Assembly (NCBI GenBank): GCA_947481985.1
Contig: CANKIK010000001.1
Coordinates: 1 to 64,000, forward strand
Direction: 5' to 3'
Length of the DNA stretch: 64,000 nucleotides
Origin: QWOP01 sp003669605
Lineage (GTDB): Bacteria; Planctomycetota; Planctomycetia; Pirellulales; UBA1268
This document shows positions 36,742 to 47,082 of the stretch, piece by piece. A program made the translations under genes and the position numbers. Below the pieces are notes generated by a model. It searched no databases and had not been told where the DNA came from. It saw only the letters and a list, made by a program, of their open reading frames with translations. Each line of letters starts with the position of its first letter. The stretch's first letter is position 1.

Positions 36742-38324
36742 TCATGGACGACTTTTCCCACCGCCAGCCAGATGCCGGTGGTATTCCTCATCCAGTTCGT
36801 CATACGAGCGCCGGCAGAGCCGCTCGAGGGTGTCTGGTGAGGCGGCTCCGGTGTAGATCCGTTCGAGGTACTCGACGAATGCTTCGCGGTAGCGGCCCCC
36901 TTGGGCGTTGATAAAGAAGTCTGACAGCCCGGCGATCTGGCTGTAGATCTGCGGCAACCGCTCGTCCGCTTGGAGTTCCTTGCGGCCCAAGCCCGCGAGT
37001 TCCTCAAGGGGGATAAAGAAGCCGTCGGTCATCAACCGCTCGCGGGCGGCAGGCACCCGCCCGGCGTCTGGCCCCCCCACCGTCCACCCGAACGGCGCTG
37101 GCACAGCGCTCTCCAGATAACAGGCGGCGGCCTCTATGGCCCAGAACCCGCAGCGTTCCCCCGCCAGCGGGCTAGTGGTCCGGGCCTCGGCGAAGAACTG
37201 ATGGGCACCCTCGTGGAGGATCGTCCGCGTCTGGACGGTGGTCTCGGAGCCGTCCTCGTCGGGAGTGACGGCAAACCATGCCGTGTGCGTTGGCGTCCAG
37301 TAGATCGCGTCGCTGCGGTGTGCTGCCGGTTCGAACTTCGTCACCTCGTTGACATAGTCGTCGTGGCTGGCCAAGAGATTGGCGGCGAACGGATCGCGGA
37401 GTGGCATCCGGCCGCGCCCCTCGAACCGCTTCTCCAGTTCGGCAGGTTCCCACGCATATGCGCCGAACACTTGCCGCCAGATGACCAGCGATTCCTCCAA
37501 GCGCACAGCCAAGGCCGCGGCGGCAGCGGGGGTCGCCGTGGACCGGATCCGCCAGTGATCACTCTCGGTGCGCCACCCACGGTCGATCCGCCGCGGTCGG
37601 GAGTCATCTTCGGCAGCCGACAGCCATCGGCCCGACTCGTATCGTTCGCCCTCCCGGTAGCGGGCCAATCGGCCACGGGGCAGCCATCCGAACGCGGCAT
37701 CGAATTCCTCCCCCTTGTCGAGTCGCCGGGCCACCGCCGGCCACACCCAGACGTCGTTGCGTTTCACCCAATTCCCGGCGGCGCGGGCCCGGGAATGATC
37801 GGGATCGTCACGGAGCACCCGGTACAGCAATCGGATGGCCTCCGCTCCCTGCCGCGACAGAGGCTGTGGAGCGGCGTTGAGGGCTGCGTTTTCCTCGTCC
37901 CGCGACCGGGGCCGGTCGTGTTCCCGAGCAGCCTCCTGAGCCCGGAGGAACGTGGTCTCGGCGTGCCGACGCCGGGCGGCGAGAAAATCGTCCCACAGTC
38001 CCTGTGCATCCCCCTCGATCCAGTCGGGTGTCTCCTGGCGGGGGGGAATGGTGAACACCAACTGCCGGTCGGCCGGTTCCGCGATTTCCCAGGCATCGAT
38101 CAGCGTTGCCAATCGCTCGTTGCCAGCGAGGGTCGCGCGGCGACTGAGTGCTGCAAGCGTGCCCCGCCATTCCTGCTCCACAGCGGCGGGGTCGGGGGCC
38201 GGTCGCTCGGCCATCACCGGCCGGGCTGGTAGCCAACTCAACGCCATCAATCCCACGACCAGCGTGGAGGAGCAGCCGATGTGCAGCAGCAGACACCGGA
38301 TGTGGCGGAAGGAAGGGGTGGGCA

Positions 38325-38325
<1 letters not shown>
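36742..38325 (-). CDS. DUF1570 domain protein, secreted HExxH metallopeptidase-like
   Basis: 527 residues with an N-terminal signal/membrane segment (STLVVGLMALSWLPARPVMA, ~20-40). The C-terminal half is DUF1570-like with the zinc-type motif TRTILHEGAHQFFAEA (~350-365) and WAIEAAACYLESAVP, where a Glu could be the third ligand as in gluzincins. The first half is charged and contains DRPRSRDEENAALNA and YRVLRDDPDHSRARAAGNW, like the tetratricopeptide-style repeats of relatives. Substrate unknown. Its ATG overlaps the TGA of the upstream gene as TGATG (38325), so it should be translationally coupled to the TIM-barrel isomerase. GTG 38328 is an alternative start. Confidence 0.82.
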
Positions 38326-39326
<1,001 letters not shown>

Positions 39327-39403
39327 GGAGAACTCCTGGGACAGTGAACAGGCCGTGGAGACACTGTCGGCACAGCCTGCACGAGGCGGTCGCGAGCGGG
39401 CAG

Positions 39404-40585
39404 TTAGGTGCGGATCACGCGGCGCAGCAGCCACAGCCCCCACAGCGTGACCAGCAGATTACCGGTCCACACCGCCAGTGGAGGCACCGAGCCGCTCTTG
39501 GCCTGCGAGACGCCGAGCATGAAAACGGGGTAGTAGACAAGGAGGATCGGGAGGAAGCAGAGGAAGAAACTGGTGAGGAAGTCGGCGTTCCGCATGCGGA
39601 TCGCCATCGGGGCGCCGACGAGCACGAAGCACAGGCAACTGAAGCCGTTAGCCCACCTCCTCCAAGGCTCCATCACGATCCGGCGCAGCCGCGCCTCTTC
39701 GAGTTTTGCAGCCTGACGTTCGCCTTCAACGACGTGCGGCACGGTCATCTCCATCCGTCCACCGAGAATCGCCATCGCGGTCTTGGCGGCCGCGAGTTGC
39801 TCGTATTGGTTGATGCGTTTGATCTGTTCCGCCCGCGCCTTGGGGAAATCGGCCATCGCGATCTCAGAAGGGCTCGTCGAAGCGACCCCTTTCCGGCTCA
39901 CCGCATCGAGTGGGATGTCGCGAGTCCACTCATCAGGAAACACCGCCTTGACGTCCCCCATATGAAGCGAGCCGTTGCGGCAGATGATCGTCAGTTTGCC
40001 GCCGACGGGGTCAGCGTTCATCTCTGCCTCGGCTGCTGAGATGGTGATCGGCGCCCCGGTGGGGGGCTGGTAGGAGAGCGTGGGGCGGATGAGTTTGTGA
40101 CCTTCAACACTCTTGACGTTGATGGAGATCTGCGGGGCACTGTAGGAGCGGTGCTGGCGGAGGCGGCCGTAGATAATTTCCTCGACACTCGACACGATCA
40201 CACGGCGGACGCCATCACGGCCCCACGACACCGCCACATCGTTGAGCCATACCGACACGAAACTCACGACCACCGCCAACCCAATCGCCGGCCAGATCGC
40301 CGCCATCGGCGAGATGCCAGCGGCCTTGAGCGCCGTGATCTCGTTGGTGGCCGACATCCTTCCGAACACACTGGCCACGGCGAAAAGCATCGTCCCCGGC
40401 ACCGCGAACCGCATCGCCTCGGGAAGGACGTAGGGAACCAAGGCGAGGATTTGCATCAGCCCCAACCCCTGTTGCTGGGCTTCCTTCACCAAACCCACCA
40501 CGAGCATGAAGAGCGTCAATGCCGACAGCGCTACCAGGAACACCTGCAGCAGTTCCACCAAGACGTAGCGGGAGATGATCTTCAT
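39404..40585 (-). CDS. LptF/LptG-family permease (YjgP/YjgQ)
   Basis: 393 residues. Three N-terminal membrane helices (YVLVELLQVFLVALSALTLFM; LPEAMRFAVPGTMLFAVASV; MAAIWPAIGLAVVVSFVSVW), a periplasmic beta-jellyroll region (~145-290; SLSYQP, GKLTIICRNGSLHMGD) and three C-terminal helices (~300-390) give the LptF/LptG layout. FGRMSATNEITALKAAGIS is the strong family block facing LptB. These permeases extract lipopolysaccharide for transfer to LptD. I see only one member here, and no lptB, lptA or lptC. Possible partner: the LptD-like protein at 21.0-24.3 kb. The first helix reads with the PP2C gene 8 bp upstream. Confidence 0.88.
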   Translation of the reverse strand: MKIISRYVLVELLQVFLVALSALTLFMLVVGLVKEAQQQGLGLMQILALVPYVLPEAMRFAVPGTMLFAVASVFGRMSATNEITALKAAGISPMAAIWPAIGLAVVVSFVSVWLNDVAVSWGRDGVRRVIVSSVEEIIYGRLRQHRSYSAPQISINVKSVEGHKLIRPTLSYQPPTGAPITISAAEAEMNADPVGGKLTIICRNGSLHMGDVKAVFPDEWTRDIPLDAVSRKGVASTSPSEIAMADFPKARAEQIKRINQYEQLAAAKTAMAILGGRMEMTVPHVVEGERQAAKLEEARLRRIVMEPWRRWANGFSCLCFVLVGAPMAIRMRNADFLTSFFLCFLPILLVYYPVFMLGVSQAKSGSVPPLAVWTGNLLVTLWGLWLLRRVIRT

Positions 40586-40593
40586 GGTGGGGA

Positions 40594-41946
40594 TCAGGCC
40601 GGGGAGGGACTGCTGCCGCGGCCATGGGTGTCGCCGGAACGGGCCTCTTCCACGGAACGGGAATAGATGGCGATCGCCTCCGCGGCGGCGGTCGCGGCCT
40701 CGTGGAATCCTCCGGTGGCGGCGTTGCGACGGGCGCGGGCGGCGATGGCCAGCATCCTCTCGCAGTCGGGCGGGGGAAGGCCGTCAGCGGCCGATTCGAG
40801 ACTGGCGATGATGCCGTCGAGAAGTGCCTGCCGCGGTGTGCAGTCGTAACTCCGGTACGGTCCGCGTCCCAGCCGGCCTCCGGCGGAGAGCGGTCCGGTG
40901 TCGCTGCCGGGCATGCCGGGAAAACCGGGCATGAGGAAGCCGAGGAAAGCAGACAGCAGCATCCCCAGGGCGAGCAGCAGGGCCGCAGCACTGGCCACGG
41001 TGGCCACCGTCTGCACGATATCTGAGGCACCCTTGGTGAGATCGCTCCAGGGACTGACAAGCAGCGCCACCAGGAAACTTGCCGCCGAGATTCCCAGTCG
41101 GCTCCAAGGGAGTCCCGCCGGACCGGCAGGCGGGGCATCGTCGTCGAGCGTCCAGGGGGGGTCGCCGGCGACGTGTCCCGAAACCTCCTCGGGGCCCGCC
41201 CGCGCTACGATCACGGTGACATTATCCGGTGCCCCCCGTACCAGCGCCAGGCCGATCAGCGCCGCGCACGCCTCGCGAGGGGGCAGTTCCTTGATCAGCA
41301 GGCCGATCTCTTCGTCGGCGACCTGGCCGGAGAGTCCGTCACTGCAGAGGAGGAACACATCCCCCTCCTCGACCTTGAAGGGGCCCTCCATGTCGACGTC
41401 GACCCGGGCGTGGGGGCCCATCGATCGGGTGATGATGTTCTTTGGTGCTGAGCCCTCGGCCTGTTCCCTCGACAGTCCGCCAGCGCTTTGCAGTTCCCAG
41501 ACCAGGGAATGATCGCGGGTGAGTTGCTCGAGCTTTGTGCCGCGGAGACGGTAGGCCCGGCTGTCGCCGACGTGGCCCGTCAGGGCTCCGCTGGGAAGGA
41601 GGACGAGTGTGGTACAGGTCGTCCCCATACCACGAAACTCCGGCTGGCTCTCACCACGGTGGTGGATTTCGGCGTTCACCTGCTCGATTCCCCGCCGCAA
41701 CGCCAGCGGGGGAGATCGCTGTGAGGTCTTCTCGTAAATCAGCGGCACCTGCTCGGCGGCGATGGCGCTGGCCAGTTCGCCCGCGGCGTGCGCCCCCATG
41801 CCGTCGGCAACGAGGAACAGCCATCCGCGGCTGCGGAATTGATGGGAGGTGACCGGGGCGAGCACCGCCTTCGAGTCTTGGTTGTTGGCACGGCGGCGAC
41901 CGATATCGGTGCGTTCGCAGTACACGAGGCTCGTACCGTTTCCCAC
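40594..41946 (-). CDS. PP2C-family Ser/Thr protein phosphatase with C-terminal membrane segment
   Basis: About 450 residues. The N-terminal PP2C domain (~8-245) shows ERTDIGRRRANNQDS, LVADGMGAHAAGE (metal Asp), GMGTTCTTLVLLP, GHVGDSRAYRLR, LLCSDGLSG (metal Asp) and GAPDNVTVIVA (metal Asp-Asn). One or two hydrophobic stretches follow (~285-345; SAASFLVALLVS, AALLLALGMLLSAFLGFLMP), then a ~100-residue helical tail. It reverses Ser/Thr phosphorylation, probably antagonising Hanks-type kinases, which are abundant in planctomycetes. GTG 41946 is chosen from AGAGG upstream; TTG 42003 would add 19 residues. It is the first gene of a minus-strand run with lptF, the isomerase, DUF1570 and tkt. Confidence 0.88.
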   Translation of the reverse strand: MGNGTSLVYCERTDIGRRRANNQDSKAVLAPVTSHQFRSRGWLFLVADGMGAHAAGELASAIAAEQVPLIYEKTSQRSPPLALRRGIEQVNAEIHHRGESQPEFRGMGTTCTTLVLLPSGALTGHVGDSRAYRLRGTKLEQLTRDHSLVWELQSAGGLSREQAEGSAPKNIITRSMGPHARVDVDMEGPFKVEEGDVFLLCSDGLSGQVADEEIGLLIKELPPREACAALIGLALVRGAPDNVTVIVARAGPEEVSGHVAGDPPWTLDDDAPPAGPAGLPWSRLGISAASFLVALLVSPWSDLTKGASDIVQTVATVASAAALLLALGMLLSAFLGFLMPGFPGMPGSDTGPLSAGGRLGRGPYRSYDCTPRQALLDGIIASLESAADGLPPPDCERMLAIAARARRNAATGGFHEAATAAAEAIAIYSRSVEEARSGDTHGRGSSPSPA

Positions 41947-42114
41947 GCTTGGAAAGCCTCTTGGAGGATGCCTCGAGAGCGGCGGCGAAAGCCCAGGCCG
42001 CAACGGGTGGCGATTCTAGCGGTCGGCCACCGCTCCCGCGAGACGCATCCGGCCCGGGGGAAAGAGGTTGGGTCTGGTCTGGCGTCAGCCGGGCTCCATC
42101 CCTAGTCTCCCGGC

Positions 42115-42690
42115 ATGGCAGCCCTTCTTCCAAGGCGATTCTCGCGAAAGACCCTGGTTCTGCTGGTGGCGGCCGCCACGATCGTGCCGGCGGCCGGCTG
42201 CGTGCAGCGGCGAATGACAATCCGCTCCAACCCGCCGGGGGCGCTGGTGTATGTCGACGATTATCAGATCGGCACCACGCCGGTGTCGACCGATTTCACT
42301 TACTACGGCACCCGCAAGATCCGTCTGGTGAAGGACGGCTACGAGACGCTCACGGTCCGCCAACCGTTCCCGATCCCCTGGTATGAGGTCTTTCCGCTCG
42401 ATTTTGTCGCGGAGAATCTCTGGCCGGCAGAGATCCGCGATGAGCGAGTCGTCGACCTGGCGATGGCGCCGGCCGATTCCGCCCCCCCAGAGTCCGTCAT
42501 CGCCCGGGCCCAACAGGCGCGGGTGGCTGCCGGAAGTCTGCCGATTCTCCCTCCCAGTCCGGCACCGCGGCCGAGCCCGTCGTCGTCGCCGCCGGGGCCG
42601 CTGCAGTATCCCGGAGCCGCGCTCCAGCCACCGCTGCAAAACGCTCCAGCCCAGGGGATTCCCAGCCTCGGGGCTCCGGCGGGGTTCTGA
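42115..42690 (+). CDS. PEGA-domain lipoprotein
   Basis: 191 residues. A signal with lipobox PAAGC (Cys ~29) marks a lipoprotein. A PEGA domain follows directly (~33-85): MTIRSNPPGALVYVDDYQIG, TTPVSTDFTYYGTRKIRLVK and DGYETLTVRQP. The tail (~120-191) is Pro/Ala/Ser rich. PEGA domains are small beta modules of cell-surface and S-layer-associated proteins. It diverges from the PP2C gene with a 168-bp gap; function unknown. Confidence 0.87.
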   Translation: MAALLPRRFSRKTLVLLVAAATIVPAAGCVQRRMTIRSNPPGALVYVDDYQIGTTPVSTDFTYYGTRKIRLVKDGYETLTVRQPFPIPWYEVFPLDFVAENLWPAEIRDERVVDLAMAPADSAPPESVIARAQQARVAAGSLPILPPSPAPRPSPSSSPPGPLQYPGAALQPPLQNAPAQGIPSLGAPAGF

Positions 42691-42727
42691 TTGCCCCCGG
42701 TCCTCGTCAGCAGGCAATAATGCTGGG

Positions 42728-44029
42728 ATGGATTCTGCCAGCCACGCTCTCTCCCGTTCCAGACTCGACAGGCTCAAGCTCGAACGCCTCCGCGCGCTTC
42801 TGTCGGCGATCCTGCCTGGCAACACGCTCTACGCTGCCAAATTCGCTGGGCGCGATCTGGCGATCGAATCGTTCGCTGACCTTGTTCACTGGCCCTTCAC
42901 GCTCAAAGAGGATCTGGTCGCCGGGGCTGCGGCGAGTGGCCGGCCGGCCAATCTGACGTACGCGACTGAGAACTACGTCCGCTGCCACCAGACCAGCGGC
43001 ACCCGGGGACGGCCGTTGCCGGTGTTCGACACCGCCGCCGATTGGGTGTGGTGGATGGATTGCTGGCGGGAGATCCTTGGCCGGGCCGCGGTCGGGCCCG
43101 GCGACCGAGTGCTCGTGGCCTCTTCGTTTGGCCCATTCCTTGGCTTCTGGAGCGGTTTTGAAGGGGTGCTGGCCCGTGGGGCGATGGCCATCCCCACCGG
43201 TGGCATGTCGACGCTGGCCCGGCTGGAGATGGCCAGGAGCCTGTCGGCCACCGTTCTGCTCGCCACGCCGAGTTATGCCCTCCATCTGGCGGAGGTGGCT
43301 ACTGAAAACGGCATTCATCTCCCCTCGCTACCGATCCGTCAGGTGATTGTGGCCGGTGAACCGGGCGGCTCGATCCCTTCTGTCCGGGCCCGCATTGCCG
43401 CTGCTTGGGGTGCTGATGTGCTCGATCACGCGGGAGCGAGCGAAGTCGGGCCGTGGGGGGTGGGGGACCGGCAGGGCCGCGGAGTTGAGGTCCTCGAGCC
43501 GTGGTTCCATCCCGAATTCATCGCCATCGACACCGGTCGCCCTGCCGCCCCGGGGGAGGTGTCGGAACTGGTGCTGACCACCCTCGGACGCTGTGGCGCA
43601 CCGGTGATCCGCTACCGGACCGGCGATCTGGTGCGGCCGGCTTGGCCGACGAGTGACGAGATCGCCGCCGGCGAAAGCCCCTGGGTACGTCTGGAAGGGG
43701 GGATCCTGGGTCGCGCCGACGACATGCTCGTCGTCCGCGGCGTCAACATCTTCCCCGCTGCCATCGACGGTATCATCCGTGGTTTTCCCGAGGTGGCCGA
43801 GTACCGACTGACCGTTTTTTCCCGAGAGAGCCTCGACGAACTCGCCCTCGAGATCGAGGATCAGCGCGACGACCCGGCCCGCGTGGCCCGGGAATTGGCG
43901 GTCCGACTGGGCCTGCGCGTGGGGGTCACGGCAGTGTCAGCGGGGAGCCTGCCACGCTTCGAGGGGAAGGGGAGGCGGATCGTCGACCGCCGCAGTGATC
44001 GTGGTGAACACCCAAGGACTCATGCATGA
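42728..44029 (+). CDS. PaaK-like phenylacetate--CoA ligase family protein
   Basis: 433 residues of the AMP-forming adenylating superfamily. The ATP loop is CHQTSGTRGRPLPVF (~81-95), with further blocks LATPSYALHLAE, DHAGASEVGPWG, VSELVLTTLGRCGAPVIRYR and GILGRADDMLVVRGVNIFP, and a C-terminal domain ending in SLPRFEGKGRRIVDRR with the catalytic Lys region. Closest by eye to PaaK relatives that activate aromatic or short carboxylic acids with CoA. No other phenylacetate genes are near, so substrate is unknown. Its stop overlaps the next start as ATGA. Confidence 0.86.
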   Translation: MDSASHALSRSRLDRLKLERLRALLSAILPGNTLYAAKFAGRDLAIESFADLVHWPFTLKEDLVAGAAASGRPANLTYATENYVRCHQTSGTRGRPLPVFDTAADWVWWMDCWREILGRAAVGPGDRVLVASSFGPFLGFWSGFEGVLARGAMAIPTGGMSTLARLEMARSLSATVLLATPSYALHLAEVATENGIHLPSLPIRQVIVAGEPGGSIPSVRARIAAAWGADVLDHAGASEVGPWGVGDRQGRGVEVLEPWFHPEFIAIDTGRPAAPGEVSELVLTTLGRCGAPVIRYRTGDLVRPAWPTSDEIAAGESPWVRLEGGILGRADDMLVVRGVNIFPAAIDGIIRGFPEVAEYRLTVFSRESLDELALEIEDQRDDPARVARELAVRLGLRVGVTAVSAGSLPRFEGKGRRIVDRRSDRGEHPRTHA

Positions 44030-44361
44030 GCGAACCGATGTCAGGCAAGCCATCCGCCGCCGCCCACCCGGAGTCGATCCGGCGTCTTCCCGACGGCGGC
44101 GTGGAGATCGGCTGGAGCGATGGCGTTCGCAGTGCCTATTCGCCACGGCTCCTCCGTCAGGCGTGTCCGTGCGCCACTTGTCGCGAGGAACGCGCGGCGC
44201 CAAAGCCGAAGGGACTGTTGCAGGTGCTTTCGCCCCAGGAACTGGTGCCGCTGTCGATCGCCGGCATGAAGCCGGTGGGGCAATATGCCTACGGCATCGA
44301 GTTTTCGGACGGCCACTCAAGCGGGATCTACACGCTCGACTACCTGCGGGAACTGGGGTAG
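44026..44361 (+). CDS. DUF971 domain-containing protein
   Basis: 111 residues of the DUF971 family (related to the N-terminus of gamma-butyrobetaine hydroxylase and the C-terminus of HCF101-type Fe-S carriers). IRRLPDGGVEIGWSDGVRSA, a Cys cluster ACPCATCRE (~47-55) and the ending GIEFSDGHSSGIYTLDYLRE are typical. The Cys cluster may bind a metal. It overlaps the adenylating enzyme by 4 bp, so translation is coupled. It is convergent with the AAA gene. Confidence 0.9.
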   Translation: MSEPMSGKPSAAAHPESIRRLPDGGVEIGWSDGVRSAYSPRLLRQACPCATCREERAAPKPKGLLQVLSPQELVPLSIAGMKPVGQYAYGIEFSDGHSSGIYTLDYLRELG

Positions 44362-44386
44362 CAGAGGAACTGCAAGCCCCTTCCTT

Positions 44387-45751
44387 TCACAGGTACTTCC
44401 GCCGGTTGACGTTCGCCCGCCACCTTCCGGAGAGGGCGATGTCGGCGAGCTGTTCCGACGTGAACGAGCCGCCGTGCTCGAGGATCGCCCGACGGACCAC
44501 CTCGCGGACATCGGCGCCGGTGGCCCCCTCAAGGTGCTCGGCCATGGCGTGGAGATCGATGGCCAGCCCGAGCGGTTCGAGGTGGCGGCCGAGGATCCGC
44601 GTTCGCGTCACGGCGTCGGGCATCGGTAGCGCAACGATCATGTCGAAGCGGCTTGATCGCTGCGCCGCCGGATCGAGCGACTTGGGATCGTTGGTCGTGG
44701 CGATGGTGAGTACGTCCTCACGCTGGCGGACGCCGTCGAGCGTGGCGAGGAAGTCGGCCAGAGCGGTGTTGTCGCCGCCAGAGTCGCGGTGGCCGAGGAC
44801 CAGATCAATGTCGTCGAGGACGACGAGCGTCGGCCCGAAGGTGTCCGACTCGGCGTAGAGGTCGGCCAGCGCGTGCCGCATGGAGTTGGCGTCGGCGAGG
44901 ATCGTGGTGTATTGCCCGACGAGGCTGGCGGCGATCACGCGCACCAGATGCGTCTTGCCGACGCCCGGCGGCCCGGCGACGAGGAGGCCGCGGTTGGTGC
45001 CCAGGCCGAGCGAGCGGAGGAGTTCGCGACGGGAGGTGGCGGCGGCGAGGAAGACGTCAATCTCACGCCACAGCTCGTCGGGGAGGATCAGCCCCTCCCG
45101 CCGGCTGTCGATTGCCGGTGAGACTCCGACCCGGATGCAACCCTCGTTGAGACTTGCCTGGAGGACCCGGCCACGGAGCGGATTGTCGCTCGACTTCATC
45201 CGCGCGCGGAAGGATGCCAGGAGTGTCTCTGCGACCCCTTTGTCGGCGGTGGCGGAGAGGATGGCAAACTCCCGCGACCAGTGACGGTCGTCGATCAGCA
45301 CGCACAGCGGCGCAGCGGCCAGTGTGCCGGCGGGGAAGTGGGCGACGAGGCGGCCCGGTACCGTCAATTGCCTCGATTCCCCCCGCTGGTCGAGCCCGAG
45401 ATCGAGCTGCGACCAAGTGGGGGGGAGACCATCGCCGGGAGACCCGATGACGACCGAATCGCCATGTTTCTCCAGCTCCAAGCGGAGGAGATTGCCGAGG
45501 ATGGAGAGCGATGTCGACGGGCCGGTGTAGCGGGTGCTCGCCAGGGAGAGCGGGTCGAGACGCAGCTGGCGCGTGGCGAACTGGGCAGGGGTGGCGACTG
45601 ACACCGGCTCGTTCCCCACCAGTTCGCCGAGCAGTTTGAGCGTGGCTCGGCCGTCTTCGCTGGCGGTGGCGAGGATCTCGTCAACCGTCCGGCAAGTTGC
45701 TGGCGGCGGAGTCTTGCCGGTCTGGGGAGCCGCGGAATCGGAGGGCGTCAT
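44387..45751 (-). CDS. AAA-family ATPase with an unassigned N-terminal domain
   Basis: 454 residues. The C-terminal ~200 residues are an AAA+ module of the CDC48/FtsH-like type: Walker A VAGPPGVGKTHLV (~262-274), Walker B LVVLDDIDLVLG, sensor 1 IATTNDPKSLDP, arginine fingers in QRSSRFDMIVALP, then a lid region ending EGATGADVREVVRRA. The N-terminal ~230 residues (for example TLKLLGELVGNEPVSVATPA, LVAHFPAGTLAAAPLCVLID, and VLQASLNEGCIRVG) do not match a domain I know; they may bind substrate. ATG 45751 overlaps the peptidase stop as ATGA. Adjacent to a peptidase, it could unfold or move proteins, but this is a guess. Confidence 0.82.
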   Translation of the reverse strand: MTPSDSAAPQTGKTPPPATCRTVDEILATASEDGRATLKLLGELVGNEPVSVATPAQFATRQLRLDPLSLASTRYTGPSTSLSILGNLLRLELEKHGDSVVIGSPGDGLPPTWSQLDLGLDQRGESRQLTVPGRLVAHFPAGTLAAAPLCVLIDDRHWSREFAILSATADKGVAETLLASFRARMKSSDNPLRGRVLQASLNEGCIRVGVSPAIDSRREGLILPDELWREIDVFLAAATSRRELLRSLGLGTNRGLLVAGPPGVGKTHLVRVIAASLVGQYTTILADANSMRHALADLYAESDTFGPTLVVLDDIDLVLGHRDSGGDNTALADFLATLDGVRQREDVLTIATTNDPKSLDPAAQRSSRFDMIVALPMPDAVTRTRILGRHLEPLGLAIDLHAMAEHLEGATGADVREVVRRAILEHGGSFTSEQLADIALSGRWRANVNRRKYL

Positions 45752-47046
45752 GGTCGTGGCCCCTGCGCGTCGTCGGGGGATGGATCGGCGGTGGACGGAG
45801 AGTCTGCAGCGGCCGGCCGCGACCGTTCCTCGGCGTGCCGGCGGATCGCCCGTTTCGCCTCCTCCAGACGCTCGGGCCACTGAAACCGCGGAGCAGTTGC
45901 CGGATCATAGTCTGCCAAGTGAGCGGTGAGTCGGGCGGCTGGCTTGGTGTAGGAGAGTTCGGTGTCGCCGAACACCTCGCGGCACAGTGCCGCCAAGCCG
46001 GGATCGTATTCCAGCAACTGGTGACGGAGGTGAACGTGATTATGGTCGTGGTCGTTGAAGCGGTTGTCGTCGAACCAACTCTGCACCCCTTCGGCAAAGT
46101 ATTCGTGATGGTTGACGGAGGCGTACTTCCCCCGCCACAGCCCCGCCTGCATGGCAGATTCATACGCCGCCCTCACCCGTCCGTCGAAGGTGGGATCGAC
46201 GTTGGCCATGCCACGGAGATGGATCGCATGCGCAAACTCGTGGATCAGGATGCACTCGGCTGCATAGGGATCCCCTTCGAAGCCCAGCAGATTCTCTTCG
46301 CCGCAGGAGGAGTAGGGATCGGTGTCGCTTCCTCCAGTGCCACGGGCCCGCGCATCCCAGAAGTCGCGGGGGGAGAGCCCGGGGAAATCGGCCAGCGGGG
46401 CATCGGCGAGAAACGCGAACTCAGGAAGATCGGTGGTGAATTCGTCGTGGCCGATGACGCACAGTCGCGTTCCCGAGTCCACTAATGCCTGACGGACATC
46501 GGGCCTCGCAGCCAGCAATTGATTGACAAGGTATGCCGCCTCCAGGAGGGCGTGGTCGTTGACGCGCGCCGAGGCGACGATGGGAAACCCTCCGGCGCTG
46601 GTGTATTTCGTATGGAACGGGTCGACCTTGAGGCGCGCCGGTGGCGGGATCACAGTTCCTTCTCCACCGTTCTCTTCTGCGGCTGGCAGCTGATCAGCGG
46701 CCGGTGGCCGGAACACGAAGGCCTGCACCGGGACCGTTGCCGTCACCGATTCTTCGCTGCCGCTGGAGTGACCGACCACGGCGAAGCGATGACCGAGAGT
46801 CGTGTCAACAATGGTGTTTGCGCCGGGGGCGACTCGTCCCACCACCGTCCTCCTGCCGTCGGCGTCGATCCACAGCACATCGGCCGGTTCTGGGGAGCGG
46901 TTGAAAAACTGCAGCCGAGGCTGCTGGGACAGGGCCTCCGCGGCCCGGACGGCGGGGCCGACCCAGGCTCCCGGGAACCACCCTCCCGGCAGAGAGCCCC
47001 AGAGCACCACCCCGATCGCCAAGCCAGTCATCCGGCAGGTGTTCAT
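45748..47046 (-). CDS. Secreted metallopeptidase-like protein with VHL-beta-like N-terminus
   Basis: 432 residues with an N-terminal signal (~8-36). Residues ~43-95 read LQFFNRSPEPADVLWIDADG, then RVAPGANTIVDTTLGHRFAV, close to the beta domain of von Hippel-Lindau protein (NRSP ... DG ... PPG ... H.W.F pattern). The peptidase-like part has the zinc motif ECILIHEFAHAIHLRG (~260-275) and, about 60 residues on, NHHEYFAEGVQSWFDDNRFN, the Glu-x2-Ala-Glu pattern of gluzincins such as the anthrax lethal-factor-like family. ARLTAHLADYDPA follows near the end. I recall this second half as a conserved family of unknown substrate. GGAGAAAG precedes ATG 47046. It lies 36 bp after ahpD and overlaps the AAA gene by 4 bp. 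Confidence 0.82.
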   Translation of the reverse strand: MNTCRMTGLAIGVVLWGSLPGGWFPGAWVGPAVRAAEALSQQPRLQFFNRSPEPADVLWIDADGRRTVVGRVAPGANTIVDTTLGHRFAVVGHSSGSEESVTATVPVQAFVFRPPAADQLPAAEENGGEGTVIPPPARLKVDPFHTKYTSAGGFPIVASARVNDHALLEAAYLVNQLLAARPDVRQALVDSGTRLCVIGHDEFTTDLPEFAFLADAPLADFPGLSPRDFWDARARGTGGSDTDPYSSCGEENLLGFEGDPYAAECILIHEFAHAIHLRGMANVDPTFDGRVRAAYESAMQAGLWRGKYASVNHHEYFAEGVQSWFDDNRFNDHDHNHVHLRHQLLEYDPGLAALCREVFGDTELSYTKPAARLTAHLADYDPATAPRFQWPERLEEAKRAIRRHAEERSRPAAADSPSTADPSPDDAQGPRP

Positions 47047-47082
47047 GGCAGGCTTTCTCCGCGAAAAGATGGCCCGAGGGAA

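Noticed and set aside
36970..38232. 420-residue plus-strand ORF
   Set aside because: Antisense shadow of the DUF1570 gene; Pro/Arg/Gly-rich composition.
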